In this document: piece by piece, positions 54,513-64,000 of the stretch
Layout: each line of letters opens with the position of its first letter
Numbering within the stretch: the first letter of the stretch is position 1
Assembly: GCF_028372415.1 (NCBI RefSeq)
Contig: NC_092876.1
Location: 223,497,528-223,561,527 of the forward strand
Origin: Notamacropus eugenii
Lineage: Eukaryota > Chordata > Mammalia > Diprotodontia > Macropodidae
Reading direction: 5' to 3'
Length of the DNA stretch: 64,000 bases
Translations under genes and position numbers: made by a program
The notes under the pieces: model-generated
Seen by the model: only the letters and a program-made list of their open reading frames with translations
Told to the model about the DNA's origin: nothing
Database searches by the model: none

Positions 54513-54671
54513 AACAGGGGCAAATCTCAGGATTTCTTTCATTTCATTTCTAACCCTAGCATAGGTAGAGCTGAGTCCCTCAATAAATTTTCACTAATTA
54601 CATAGAAATTTTTAACTCTATTTACCTTTGAATCCAACTCCAGATGACTATTATCTATATTAATGATACTC

Positions 54672-55046
54672 ACAAAGGCTCTTATGAACTGATGAAAGTG
54701 AAGTGAACAGAACCAGGAGATCATTGTACACAGTAAGAGCAATATTGTTCAATGAAGAACTATGAATGACTTAGCTACTCTCATCAATACAGTTATTCAA
54801 GACAATCCCAAAGATCCATGATGATAAATAGTACCCACATCCAGAGAGAAATCTGAAGGATTATAAGGATAGATTGAAGCATACTTTTCTCACCTTATTT
54901 ATGTTTCTTGCTTATTGCTTTTTTTAACATGGCAAATATGGAAATATATTACACATAACTGATGTATCACTTGCCGTCTTAATAGGTGAGGAAGTAAGAA
55001 GAGAGAAGAATTTTTTAATGAATGTTAAAAAATAAACACAATTTTA
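54672..55046 (+). mobile_element. 5'-truncated L1 3' end, 375 bp
   Basis: Contains 'gaacagaaccaggagatcat', 'acagtaagagcaatattg', 'ctatgaatgacttagctact', 'agattgaagcatacttttct' and 'atggaaatatattacacat', the marsupial-type L1 3' UTR. Flanked by an exact 10-bp duplication AATGATACTC (54662-54671 and 55047-55056). It lies between the two local duplicate copies. Confidence 0.9.
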
Positions 55047-55167
55047 AATGATACTCCTCTGTTTTCATTGGGTCTCTACTTGTTTAAACTACTTCTGAGA
55101 AGAAAGTCTAAATAGTTGGATAGTTTTTCTGCAGTTAAGAAATAGCTTCACCAACATATACTGCATT

Positions 55168-55381
55168 GCAGTAGCAATGATAGGAAAATCACTTTCTTTT
55201 ACCAACAGCATGATATTCTGAAATTTTAAACCATATCACTGAATTTCTTTAATGTTCATTAAGCAGTTATGAAACATTACTGAGAATACTGAGTTAGTGT
55301 AATTTAGTAGATATGGGGACATTTCTGGAGTAAAAGAGACATGAGTTCAAGTCCTAACTCTAATACAGTCTAACTGAGTGA
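55168..55381 (+). repeat. Local direct duplication, copy 2
   Basis: Offset from copy 1 by about 863 bp. The last third of this copy looks like the head of a MIR-type SINE ('gacatgagttcaagtcctaa'). The shared block upstream of that is not a repeat I recognise. Confidence 0.8.
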
Positions 55382-55779
55382 TCAGGCATGAATCCTTTAC
55401 TATCTCAGGATCACCAGTAAGTCTCTATGATATTATTATACTCAAATATTCAATCTGCATCAGTGGAGGTAGTTTCTGAGTGGAAACTACACCAATAGTA
55501 ATACAGGTCCATACCAAAAATAAAAGAAAACTGACAATAGTAGAAGAGATACAATTTAAAATTAAAGAGTAGGAGTGTGTGACCTATTAAGATTTCCAGC
55601 ATTTCCCCATTGAAGTCTAATCTGAATCTAAATAAGTTTTCATGAAATATGTATTTGGGCAGGAGTGTACACTTCGGGTCCTTTCTGTGAACAATATCTT
55701 CATAGCATAATAGTGTCTCTAGTTTTCACTAAAAAAAAATTCTGAGCATCAAGACAGTCCTATTTTATTCTGAATTTCA
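55382..55779. other. AT-rich noncoding DNA, nothing recognised
   Basis: No repeat family or gene supported. Confidence 0.4.
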
Positions 55780-56032
55780 CACTGTACTGAGTAATGAGAG
55801 CACACATTTTTATATAGTTATAGTTACAAAACGCTGTCACATTTGATTTACACAACAATTAAATTAAATTCAGCAAAGATTTAGTAAATGTGAGTATTCT
55901 TCCCATTTCATAAAAAACTAAGACTCTGAGAGATCAAGTCCCAATGACACATAGCTAAAAAATGTAAGAGTTTGAATTCAAACTCATCTAGTATGATACC
56001 AAATTCAAGGTCCTTTCCACTATACCATGAAG
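55780..56032 (-). repeat. MIR-type SINE, near full length
   Basis: 'gtcacatttgatttacacaa', 'cccatttcataaaaaactaa', 'gagtttgaattcaaactcat' and 'caaggtcctttccactatac' in antisense order. Confidence 0.78.
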
Positions 56033-56848
56033 TATGTTTGGGGAGGGGGAAGATTTAATCACTAAAAATCTATTCTTTCCCTTGTCACATTTTTACTGTT
56101 CTAACACTCTTCCATCCCAGTATCAGAAAGAAGCCTACTTGTCTGAGATTTTTGTTGGTAGACGAAGCAAATTTGAGTCATTGAGTAAATTAGAAGCATT
56201 TAGAGATATTTTTAAACAGTGGCTTATCTTTCATTTTTCTTTTTCTTTTTTTTGGCAGCCCTTGGTCTTTTAAAGTGTGCAATCAGTCGTATTGTCACAG
56301 CACAATTTTGCAGCTGGGAATAGTATGCAAATGAATAGAGACCCCCTTTTAAAAATGAGTTGGCTGTATTTGGGGGTGTTAAAATCAACTAACAACTGAA
56401 AATGTAATGGGGTATACTTTGGGTATTCCTGAAATTCCCAGGGACACATGTAGGACACCAGCAAAAGTATTTGGTTTTCTTCAAATAACAGCTAACCAAA
56501 CTATTCATTGTAGTAAGTGTACACAACTGCTCTGGGGAAATTTGGAGTAAATATATTAGTAATAATAGTAACAATATATTAGTAATAATAGGGTCTACAT
56601 GTGGAGACAAATGTCTCCTTTTTTGTTCAATCATTCAATTTTTTAAATTTCATTAATTTTATTTTTAGAAATAAAACAAGCATTTCCATAACATAGTAGA
56701 ATAAAAAAAAGATTGTACCTGAAACTACAAATCTATTATGTACAACTTGCTATTTCTATTAAATATAATACATGATAAAGGTTTTTTTTCCTTTTTTACA
56801 GTCTTAGAGTTAAAACACACAGATAAACACAGAAGGAAAGTGTGAAGG
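56033..56848. other. Repeat-poor noncoding DNA
   Basis: 56260-56480 has balanced composition and an octamer-type word ATGCAAAT near 56324, so it may be regulatory. 56545-56595 has a short ATTAGTAATAATAG tandem. No gene. Confidence 0.4.
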
Positions 56849-57025
56849 AAAAGAATTGGAAGAGGAGGACAAGGGAAAGGAGGAAAAAAGAAGGGGAGGG
56901 AGAAAGAGAGAGAAGGAAAGAGGAGAAAGCAAAAGAGGAAAAGAGAGGGAAGAGAGGGGAGAGGAGGGGAGTAAAATGAAGGAGGGGAGCAAGAGACAGA
57001 GAGAGGAAGGAAAGAAGAGAAGCAG
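56849..57025. repeat. Purine-rich (GGAGA)n-like tract
   Basis: G/A-rich throughout on the plus strand with GGAGA, GGGGA and AAGA words. Minus-strand Ser/Pro/Leu-rich open frames across it (up to 139 codons) are by-products of composition. Confidence 0.93.
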
Positions 57026-57148
57026 AGAAGTACACCAGATCTCCGAAGTTTTAGTGGACTACTGAGAAGCTGATGATAGTCATAAAAGCTAAGCTTGGAG
57101 GAAGGGAGTAGGCAGCAAGGACCTATCTTTTTAGTAGCAACCATCTAC

Positions 57149-57470
57149 TACTGTTGCCCTATGACTGTAAAACATGAAACACTCTTTGAAGAACAGAAAA
57201 TGAATATCATGCAAAGGTCAATGAAAAGTGCATGGTGGGTGTGAACACATAACCACAAAGAAACTTTGAACGAAAAAAAAATAATAGACATTATCAGGGA
57301 AATGTACAGCAGAAGGGAAGATGGGCTGGTCATGAGGCAAAGGTGAGGAAGGGTGGATAGGTGGAAAACCAGAGTGTTTCACTGGGATCTTTATAGTGTT
57401 AAGAAAAAGAGAGGAAGACCTCCAGCACTTTGGGTGAACCCTCTGTGACTAATGTAGGGTAGGCAGAAAT
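57149..57470 (+). pseudogene. RTE-like retrotransposon ORF2 C-terminus, decayed
   Basis: Plus-strand frames preserve VKHETLFEEQKMNIMQRSMK, then RWAGHEAKV in a shifted frame, then KKKRGRPPALWVNPL. The order Q-R-[SA]-M, W-A-G-H and G-R-P-P-x-x-W-x is a well-known signature near the C-terminus of RTE and related non-LTR ORF2 proteins. Stops (near 57226) and frameshifts make it dead. It could belong to a different clade sharing these motifs. Confidence 0.65.
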
Positions 57471-57589
57471 GAATAGGTTGGATTTTCATGACTGGAAGGC
57501 AACATCCAAACTGTTTAAATCAGACGTCTATTTTAGTATTTGATCCGTACGGTATTGGTATTCTTTGGTTTGGGGCCCCAAGGTAGAGT

Positions 57590-57890
57590 TAGTAGCTATA
57601 GTGCTGAAATTGTAGAGGCAGGTATTGGTTTGACGTAAGGAGACATTTCCTAATAATTAGAACTATTCAGAAGTGAAATGGGGTGCATTGGAAGGAACTT
57701 AGGGTCCCTGTCATTGAAAGTCTTAAAGCAGAGACTCGTCAACCCTTTCTTTTTCCTTTTTTCCTTTTCTTTCTTTCTTTTTTTTTTTTTTTTTTTGGAG
57801 ATAGGGTAGAAGGGATTTTCTGATATGGGGTGAACTAGATGCTCTCTCAAAGTCATTGCAATTCTATTAGCTGGTAATTTTGTGATCATG
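57590..57890 (+). repeat. L3/CR1-like LINE 3' end with a T-rich expansion
   Basis: 'gacatttcctaataattaga', 'gaagtgaaatggggtgcat', 'ttgaaagtcttaaagcagag' and 'gatatggggtgaactagatg' are the L3 3' end. A CT/T run at 57738-57797 has grown inside it. Confidence 0.72.
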
Positions 57891-59984
57891 TTACTTTCAT
57901 GTTTTTCTTTCTAAACTAAGTAACTCTAATCGAAATTTTGTTTTGTACTTATATACCTACTGCTGTGGTCTAACCCTCTACTCTTTTTTCCATTGTCATT
58001 AATATCTGTCAGTGATGGCATAATTGTTAATAATGGCAATGAATCATTATGCCCTTACAAAATTACTACCCTCTAATGTCCTTAAGTTTATTTTTTACTA
58101 CTTATAACTCCGTTTTAACAAAATTATTTTTATGTATGGAAGGCAAGGCTAGATACCAGAAATTTCCTTTTAACCGTGCTAACTAATCTTTTTGACTCTC
58201 AGTTTCTCTGCTTTGGCTCAATCACAAAATATCAGTGTGGCAAAACAGCCCAGTTTTATCATTCCTGTATAACTGGTAACTCTCTCTTTGTAACCTAATA
58301 TTTTGGGACAATTTCCCTGGTTGTCAGGGATAAATTCCAGAATAGTTGCATGCACTTGTAGAAATCATAGTCCAGAGAGAGGAAGAGTACTTTTAGCTGA
58401 AGAAAAAGAAAGAAGAAGAGAGGACAGGAAAGGAGAGAACTAATGGGTGGAGCTGTCATCATTGAAGTGAATTTGCAAAAGGACAATGAAAATGGAACTC
58501 CTCTCTCAAAATTTTATATATAATTTCTCTATTTCTTTAACTTGTTTCTAATTCCTATTTTTTTCTTATATGAAACTATGAACATAAGTGTTAGGTGACT
58601 CATGTCTGTTAATTAATTGCATTCATAGAGGTTGCAATAGAGAAAGTGAATGAATAACTAGGAAAATACACAGAATCAAACAGGACTGAGGTCTGAACTT
58701 TGGTCTAAAATAGCTAAGGTTTTGTCCTGGCTTTCTTGACTGCGTTACAATCTTTACGGTTTTGGTCTTCATATTTAACAAACTGTTGACCAATAGGTTA
58801 TAGAGTCATGAGTAAGTATCAAGTGACTGAAATTCCTAAAGTAGGGACAAGTAGAGTTCTTAGGCATCACTCTCATAGCCCAGCCTCCACTGATAACATG
58901 AACTGTTGGTCATATATCTCAACCTATCAGTGTTTATTTTACTAATTTTTGGGGGGGATCATGCTACCATATTGTCCAACACCTTGGTCACTGGGAAAAA
59001 CACATCATTCCTAAGCATTCTGGGTAAATAGATTTATATTGCTATATATTAGTTCACTCTAATTATAATGTCTATTGTGATCGCAGCACTAGTTCTAGCA
59101 CTCATGGTCAAATAAAGTTCCTGCAGGCATAAATTCTCATTGGTCGGGTTGACTGTCACTTATTTCCTGGTCGTTTGTCTCCCTGAGAAATGAAGCGACT
59201 GTTGGAAAGAAATTTTAAAAGAAAATAGTAACAGATAAACTTGGTTCATTTTGGTTTGGTTTTGTTCTTACATAAATTTCTTTATGCTTCCTTAAAATAA
59301 GACTGTTGATCAGCAACCCCTGGAAAATCAAGGATTCAGTCCCTTAGGTGTGAGTTGGAATCTATACTTTAATCCTCAAGAACTGCTACCCAGAATTCCA
59401 AATTTAATTTCTTTGGACACAGTATAATTTTTAAATGCATTTCTAAGACCAAGGAAAGTGAATGTGTTGTTTATCTTGGCATAGAAGAAAATAGAAAAAA
59501 AACTTCAGTAAAAGATAATAACAATAAAAATTATTAACCATTTAGCAGATTTATGTCTTCCTAGTTGATTTTTCTACAGGTATGAAAATGTCTACTAGAT
59601 TAATTTGCTTTGGAAATGGTGAAACTGCTACCCCAAACAACAAAAATGCTGCAAGTGACAAATATCACTTAGGAAACAAATGGTAAAAAATTGCTTGGGA
59701 AACTACATATGTTGACAATTGAGACTAGTATGTTCAAGTGAATAATTTTCCCCTTTAACCAGGCACAAAAATATTTATTGAAGAATGTGGGATAAGAGAG
59801 GCAGAGTTTCCTCATACAGTTCCATAGCATCGTTCCAATAAGCAACACATAACTCAATATGTGTCTTAAGCAACAGTATCTTTTCCTCCCCTGTGATAGC
59901 ACCAGTCCTTCAAATTGTCATCAGTTGAAACTGAGCAACAGGCTTTTTCTGCTTGTGCTCAGAGAGCAAACCTATCTTATATGG
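57891..59984. other. Repeat-poor noncoding DNA, no gene seen
   Basis: About 2 kb with no confident repeat; includes a G run at 58951-58957. Open frames are short. It may be intronic or intergenic. Confidence 0.45.
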
Positions 59985-60100
59985 CAGAAGTCCTTAACTT
60001 TTTGTGGGTATCATGGACCTCTTTGGCAGTCTAGCAAAGCCTACTCTCAGAATAATGTGTTTAAATGCATAAAATAAAATACTTAAGCATACGAAGCTCA
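59985..60100 (+). repeat. hAT fragment, same family as 50600-50811
   Basis: Begins CAGAAGTCCTTAAC and follows 'tcatggacctctttggcagt', 'ctactctcagaataatgtgt', 'aaatgcataaaataaaatac'. The right end is missing. Confidence 0.72.
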
Positions 60101-60879
60101 TCTGGGGTAGGGGCTGGTTTACTTTTGTCTTTGGTGCTTAAAACATACTTATTTAATGAGAAAAAATACATATTTGTACACCTTCAAAAATTTAAGATGT
60201 GAAGATATACAGAACCAAATATACTACTCAGACATCAAAAATTCAAACTACTACTAGACAAGAAAACATATTGTATGTATTTTTTATACATGGAACACAG
60301 CAGTGGGTTCAAGAGAGTAAGAGTATATCATAGCATTTGATTGCTCAGTATCCAATGTGAATAGACAAATGAGAAAAATATGACAAGTATTGACATTCCT
60401 CTACACTGTTCTCATTAAGTATATTTCTATGTGCGGGAGAAAATGGAAGGAGAGCATGTCTTTGCAGTCTGAATATAGGATAATGGATAATATTGCACCA
60501 AGAGACAAAGAGTAATAGAATCAGTAATGTTCAGGTTAATGAAAGTTGTGTTGTAGCTGGATATCAGAGAAAAGACTTTTTGACCCAAATTGCCCAGGTT
60601 AGGCCTTTCCAGCATAGTCTCGATTTATTAGATAATACCCCAGTTATTTTCTTTAGCCAGCCATGTTCTCTATTCATTCAGATAAGTCCTCACCTTTTTT
60701 TCATGTCTCTACCTACCTCTGCCTTGCTTTTGTTTCTGACAACCAAATACAGCCACAGTTACATTCCTGTATTTAGGTTTATTAAGTGTTCAGCTTCCAC
60801 AGTAATGGATGGTATTTTCACCAAACTACTGAGAATGAGCAAGCTGCAGATATGCTATCTGGTATTTATTCTTTTTAAT
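60101..60879. other. Noncoding DNA with a chance-length open frame
   Basis: A 146-codon plus-strand frame (60493-60933) is the longest in the window that is not over a simple repeat. It has no recognisable domain, is rich in Leu, Ser, Phe and Ile as expected from AT/pyrimidine-rich DNA, and its end overlaps an L2 tail. I do not call it a gene. Confidence 0.45.
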
Positions 60880-61005
60880 CATTTGCTCATTTGTTTAATC
60901 ATTCTTTCCTTCAACAAATATTTAAGTACCTAAGTCCATAATGTTGTCCTAGGATACCAAGGCAGCGTAAGACATAGTCTCAACCCTCCTTATAATCTGA
61001 AGATT
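60880..61005 (-). repeat. L2-like LINE 3' tail, antisense
   Basis: 'tccttcaacaaatatttaag', 'ctaggataccaaggcag' and 'cttataatctgaagattgag' in antisense order. Diverged. Confidence 0.6.
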
Positions 61006-61059
61006 GAGGTGCCCCACAAAAAGCTCTGTATTAGGAGTCAGAAGACACTATAACTTTCC

Positions 61060-61370
61060 TAAAGCATGTGGAGTGCTGTCATGCGAAAGAGTGATTAGCC
61101 TTGTTTTGCTTTGCACTAGAAAATAAAATAGGAAGAAGGACTAAAAAAGTTGCAAATGGGAAATTTTAGGATACATATGAGGAAAACTTCCTAACAATTT
61201 GAAAAGTGGACTGCATTGAGTCTGTAATAGGTTTCTCTCTCCACCTCCTCCCTCCTTCAAACAAAGGTTTTGAGCATTACTTGTTGAGTATGCTATGACT
61301 GAAAATTCTTATTCACATGAAGGTTGAATTAGAAAGACTGCTGAGATTGCTTCTACAATTCTACGATTCC
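61060..61370 (+). repeat. L3/CR1-like LINE 3' end
   Basis: 'agtgctgtcatgcgaaagag', 'ttagccttgttttgctttgc', 'gaggaaaacttcctaacaat' and 'gaaaagtggactgcattgag' follow the L3 3' end in sense order. Confidence 0.75.
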
Positions 61371-61377
61371 CATAGAG

Positions 61378-61732
61378 CAAGCATTTTAAACTTTTTTACA
61401 TGTCAAGGATCCCCTTGCACTCTAGTGAAGTCTATGTGCTCCTTCTCAGAATGATGTTTTTTAAATGCTTTTAAAAAACAAAAAGGAAATCAAATAAAAT
61501 GAAATACATTACCAAGGAGCAGCTAGGTGGCATGGTGGGTAGAGCAGTGGCCCTGGAGTCAGGAGGATCTGAGTTCCAATCCTGCCTCAGATGCTTGACA
61601 TTTACTACCTGTGTGACTGAGCAAATCATTTTTTTCTCAATTGCCTCACCAAAAAAATCACCCAAAACAAAAAATGATCTATGTTATATATAAAAAAATT
61701 AAAGTTCATGAGCCCCAGGTTAAGAACCCTTG
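61378..61732 (+). mobile_element. hAT-type element interrupted by a SINE
   Basis: Left end CAAGCATTTTAAAC and inverted right end CAAGGGTTCTTAACC, with 'tctcagaatgatgtttttta' inside, match the family at 50600 and 59985. Flanks CCATAGAG and TCCTAGAA agree at 5 of 8 positions. A SINE occupies its middle. Confidence 0.82.
61512..61675 (+). mobile_element. Marsupial SINE, short subtype, inside a hAT element
   Basis: 'gagcagctaggtggcatggt', 'ggccctggagtcaggaggat', 'tactacctgtgtgactgag' and 'caattgcctcaccaaaaaaa' show a full-length young-looking copy. Confidence 0.9.
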
Positions 61733-62019
61733 TCCTAGAAGAGTAATACCAAAACCTAAACTTGTATTTCAAGTTGCTCCTCAAGAAAAATACCAAGTCC
61801 AAAAGATTATTTTCCAGTAGCTTTTGTTTGGAAATCCATAGAAATGTGATCTTTTTCTGATACAGTCTTTCAAAAAAAGCAACAAACCCTACAGCACTTT
61901 TAATATAAATGTCCAAAGACTTTGGACGTGAACTGTTCTCTCCAACATACACTCATGCTGTGTACTAAACTGATTGTTATTTCACCTCTAGTTCCTTTTG
62001 GAAGCTATTTCACCAATTA
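61733..62019. other. AT-rich noncoding DNA, nothing recognised
   Basis: No gene or repeat supported. Confidence 0.4.
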
Positions 62020-62139
62020 AATTTAATAAATATTAATTATCTACTACGTGCCAGTCACTATACTAAGCCCAAGGGATATAAATAAGGAAAAGAAAGACGG
62101 TACATTCCCTCAAGGAACTTACAGTCTAATGGGGGAGAT

Positions 62140-62142
<3 letters not shown>
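62020..62142 (-). repeat. L2-like LINE 3' tail, antisense
   Basis: 'atctactacgtgccagtcac', 'tatactaagcccaagggata' and 'aggaacttacagtctaatgg' in antisense order, running directly into a microsatellite. Confidence 0.82.
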
Positions 62143-62192
<50 letters not shown>

Positions 62193-62216
62193 CATATATA
62201 TATATGTATATATATT
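62143..62216. repeat. (CA)n(TA)n compound microsatellite
   Basis: About 22 CA units to 62186, then TATACATATATA-type repeats to 62216. Confidence 0.96.
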
Positions 62217-63154
62217 TGCTTCTTTTTTGTGAAGTCCAAGCCAAGCAAAGCTGCTGAAGGAAAGTAGAGATAGTTATCTGGGAAGTTCAGACCTCAGTCG
62301 GAAAAGGAAAACTTTAGGAGGTGTTTAGAGCTTTTAAGAATTTTAGAGCCAAAAGGGAGAAGAGGCTGAGTTGAGGAAGGTTAGAAGGTGTTGATTATCT
62401 AATACAAATAGCTTGAAGATGAGATTTCAGGTGATCGGTTTTTTCCTGGGTGGAGTTCCTGGAGTCCAAACCAAACAGAGGTCCTGATGGAAAGTTAGCT
62501 CAAGTAAAATGATTTAGAGTTTTCAACAGGAAGTAGGACTTAGAAAGATTTAGAAAGAGCAATCAGAAATGACTCTCCAACTTCAGGGTGTTGGTCAATT
62601 CACTTAACCCTTTCTGTGCTTCAGTTGTATTACTAGCTTGGCCCCTTGTTTATGGTGTGACATCAGACCTACCATTCATCATTACTGTCCATGCACTGGG
62701 TCACAGGTACTAGATAAATGCCACTTGACAATGATGATGCCTACATATCCATGAATCTATTTTTTTCTATTCATAATGTAAGAATATTAATATTTGGCAT
62801 CAGGTGGCATCTTCAAAATATCTTAGATGAAAGTTGCTATTGAAATGCTAATGACTAGTTGCTTCCAGAGGACCAATTCACAATACAATTCTTTGGGTTA
62901 AAATCAGAAGCAACAAATCCTCTGTAGTAACAGACTGAAAAAAGAATTATACCAGTGTATCAGTGCTTTAAGAAAAAAAGTTCTAGTTTAAAAAATGCAG
63001 TGTAAGTAAAATTAGCCACTTAAGCTATTTCCATTTGCAAAAGAAGTTTCAAATGAACCCAAAATATGAGAACCATTATTTATTCTAGACCTTTCTCGGA
63101 AGAAGAAGAAAAAAACCTAAAAACAGAAAGTAAAAATCATGTTTTGTTAATCAT
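62217..63154. other. Noncoding DNA, mostly unrecognised
   Basis: 62590-62740 has weak MIR-like words ('cacttaaccctttctgtg', 'actagataaatgccac'). The stretch 62225-62580 shows repeated 'gaagtccaagccaagc' / 'gagtccaaaccaaacagagg' themes about 235 bp apart that may be an old local duplication. No gene. Confidence 0.4.
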
Positions 63155-63300
63155 AAATCAGAGAATACTAGATCCGGAAGGGAACTAGCTTTTTCATTTT
63201 ACAATTCATAAAACTTAGGGCCAAACAAGATTTAAGCAATTTGCCTAAGGAAAATTAGATCTCATGACTCCCAGTCTAATATTCTTTCTCTTGAACTTTT
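63155..63300 (-). repeat. MIR/THER-type SINE
   Basis: 'agaatactagatccggaagg', 'gcaatttgcctaaggaaaat' and 'atgactcccagtctaatatt' in antisense order. Confidence 0.7.
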
Positions 63301-63404
63301 TTTTGGGGGAAGTAGAGGAGATGGGGAATAGTTTAGGGAACTCAAGGGGTGGAAAGTCCTGCTGCCAATAGAGATGAGTGCATTGTTTGTCATCTATAAC
63401 CTTA

Positions 63405-63510
63405 GTTGCTCAGGAAACTGAGAACATATGTGATTTGCCTATGATCACCTAACAGAGTCAGGACTTGGACCCATGTCTTATTGATATTAACTGTCCTAGC
63501 TATATCATAA
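63405..63510 (-). repeat. MIR-type SINE fragment
   Basis: 'gctcaggaaactgagaacat', 'gatttgcctatgatcaccta' and 'caggacttggacccatgtct' in antisense order. Confidence 0.7.
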
Positions 63511-64000
63511 TGAATCAAATAATCACATATCGGCATACTTTAAAATAGATATTTTGGGAAAAACTTATTATAATATTACATGACTGTTAGCCTTAACCTT
63601 CTTAGCAGTATTATAAAGAGATTCTGCTGTATTATAAATAACTTTCGGTCACTGGCTTCTCTTTAGGCAAGCTGGAAAGAAAGACATTAATCTAAATGCC
63701 AGTCCAAAAATTAGAAATGTGAAGATTTGGGGACACAGAGGGAACTCTTGGACCCCTATGCTTCTACAGATCTTCTTTCCCCAAACCTGGGTTTTCACTC
63801 CACCTTTACCTCCATAATCATACAAGCAAAGGATCATTATTATGATTTTAAATGAAATTTCAGGAACTGTAGGGAGTTTTGTGTCACTTTATAGTTTTAT
63901 TAAAAGACAAGGGTCACTTGCTTTTCTCAATAGGTACTCCCTCTCTTCCAATGAGTCAGTCAATAAGACATGAGTCCAGAGGTTTTATTTGTAGATGTCA
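63511..64000. other. Noncoding DNA, nothing recognised
   Basis: AT-rich sequence to the window end with no supported gene or repeat. Confidence 0.4.

Noticed and set aside
56725-57144. 139-codon Ser/Pro/Leu-rich minus-strand frame
   Set aside because: It is the complement of a purine-rich tract; overlapping frames in other phases look the same, so there is no coding signal.
60493-60933. 146-codon open frame, the longest not over a simple repeat
   Set aside because: No recognisable domain, composition expected from AT- and pyrimidine-rich DNA, and its end overlaps an L2 tail. A frame of this length is not surprising in 64 kb read in six frames.
2862-62216. Regular repeat arrays as possible CRISPR or satellite DNA
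   Set aside because: All regular arrays are dinucleotide or purine microsatellites; there are no spaced repeats with unique spacers and no higher-order satellite unit.

Overview
This window is nuclear DNA from a mammal, most likely a marsupial, and I find no intact protein-coding gene, tRNA, rRNA or CRISPR array in it. The marsupial call rests on many copies of tRNA-derived SINEs with a tail reading roughly 'atctttgccaagaaaacc ... ggggtcatgaagagtcagacatgactgaa', a WSINE-like element at 50833-51151, and L1 3' ends of the type common in marsupial genomes. Old MIR/THER-type SINEs, L2- and L3-like (CR1 group) LINEs, an RTE-like relic and hAT transposons fit the same picture. Species is not resolved. 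The composition is AT-rich and the open reading frames are short, as expected for a gene desert or a very large intron.

Layout. 1-6740 is repeat-poor with two dinucleotide microsatellites and several blocks that look like candidate conserved noncoding DNA. 6740-18470 is repeat-dense: MIR/THER SINEs, two antisense L2-like pieces, a long sense L2-like relic (about 10940-13190), an L3-like piece, a decayed non-LTR reverse-transcriptase C-terminus (about 14860-15560), a palindromic hAT element with perfect 8-bp target duplications (16596-16782), and a SINE cluster. 18740-20780 is repeat-poor. 21835-26490 has SINEs, inverted CA/TG microsatellites and a 5'-truncated L1 with a perfect 14-bp target duplication (24648-25587). 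26500-37330 mixes repeat-poor DNA with two more hAT elements (31090-31291 and 33965-34198, the latter inside a MIR), SINEs and a roughly 500-bp SINE-like composite. 37330-40130 is repeat-poor and holds the best conserved-element candidate (38700-39360).

40130-45600 is the most unusual part. It holds two 204-bp arms in inverted orientation that match at 202 of 204 positions (41247-41450 and 42459-42662), a separate 36-bp inverted match (41775-41810 and 43256-43291), a 191-bp palindromic element between the arms, a polypurine tract of over 200 bp, and a hAT element carrying a transposase C-terminal remnant inserted into a SINE. 45600-64000 continues with L2/L3 tails, hAT copies, two small 5'-truncated L1 insertions with exact target duplications, a diverged local direct duplication, an RTE-like ORF relic at about 57149-57470, and repeat-poor stretches.

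There is no gene network to describe. The content is a layered record of transposon activity: L2, L3, MIR and RTE relics oldest, then hAT elements landing inside MIRs, then marsupial SINEs and L1s landing inside hAT and L2 copies. Repeat family names are from recognition by eye; boundaries given as round numbers are approximate, while those supported by target-site duplications are exact to a base or two.
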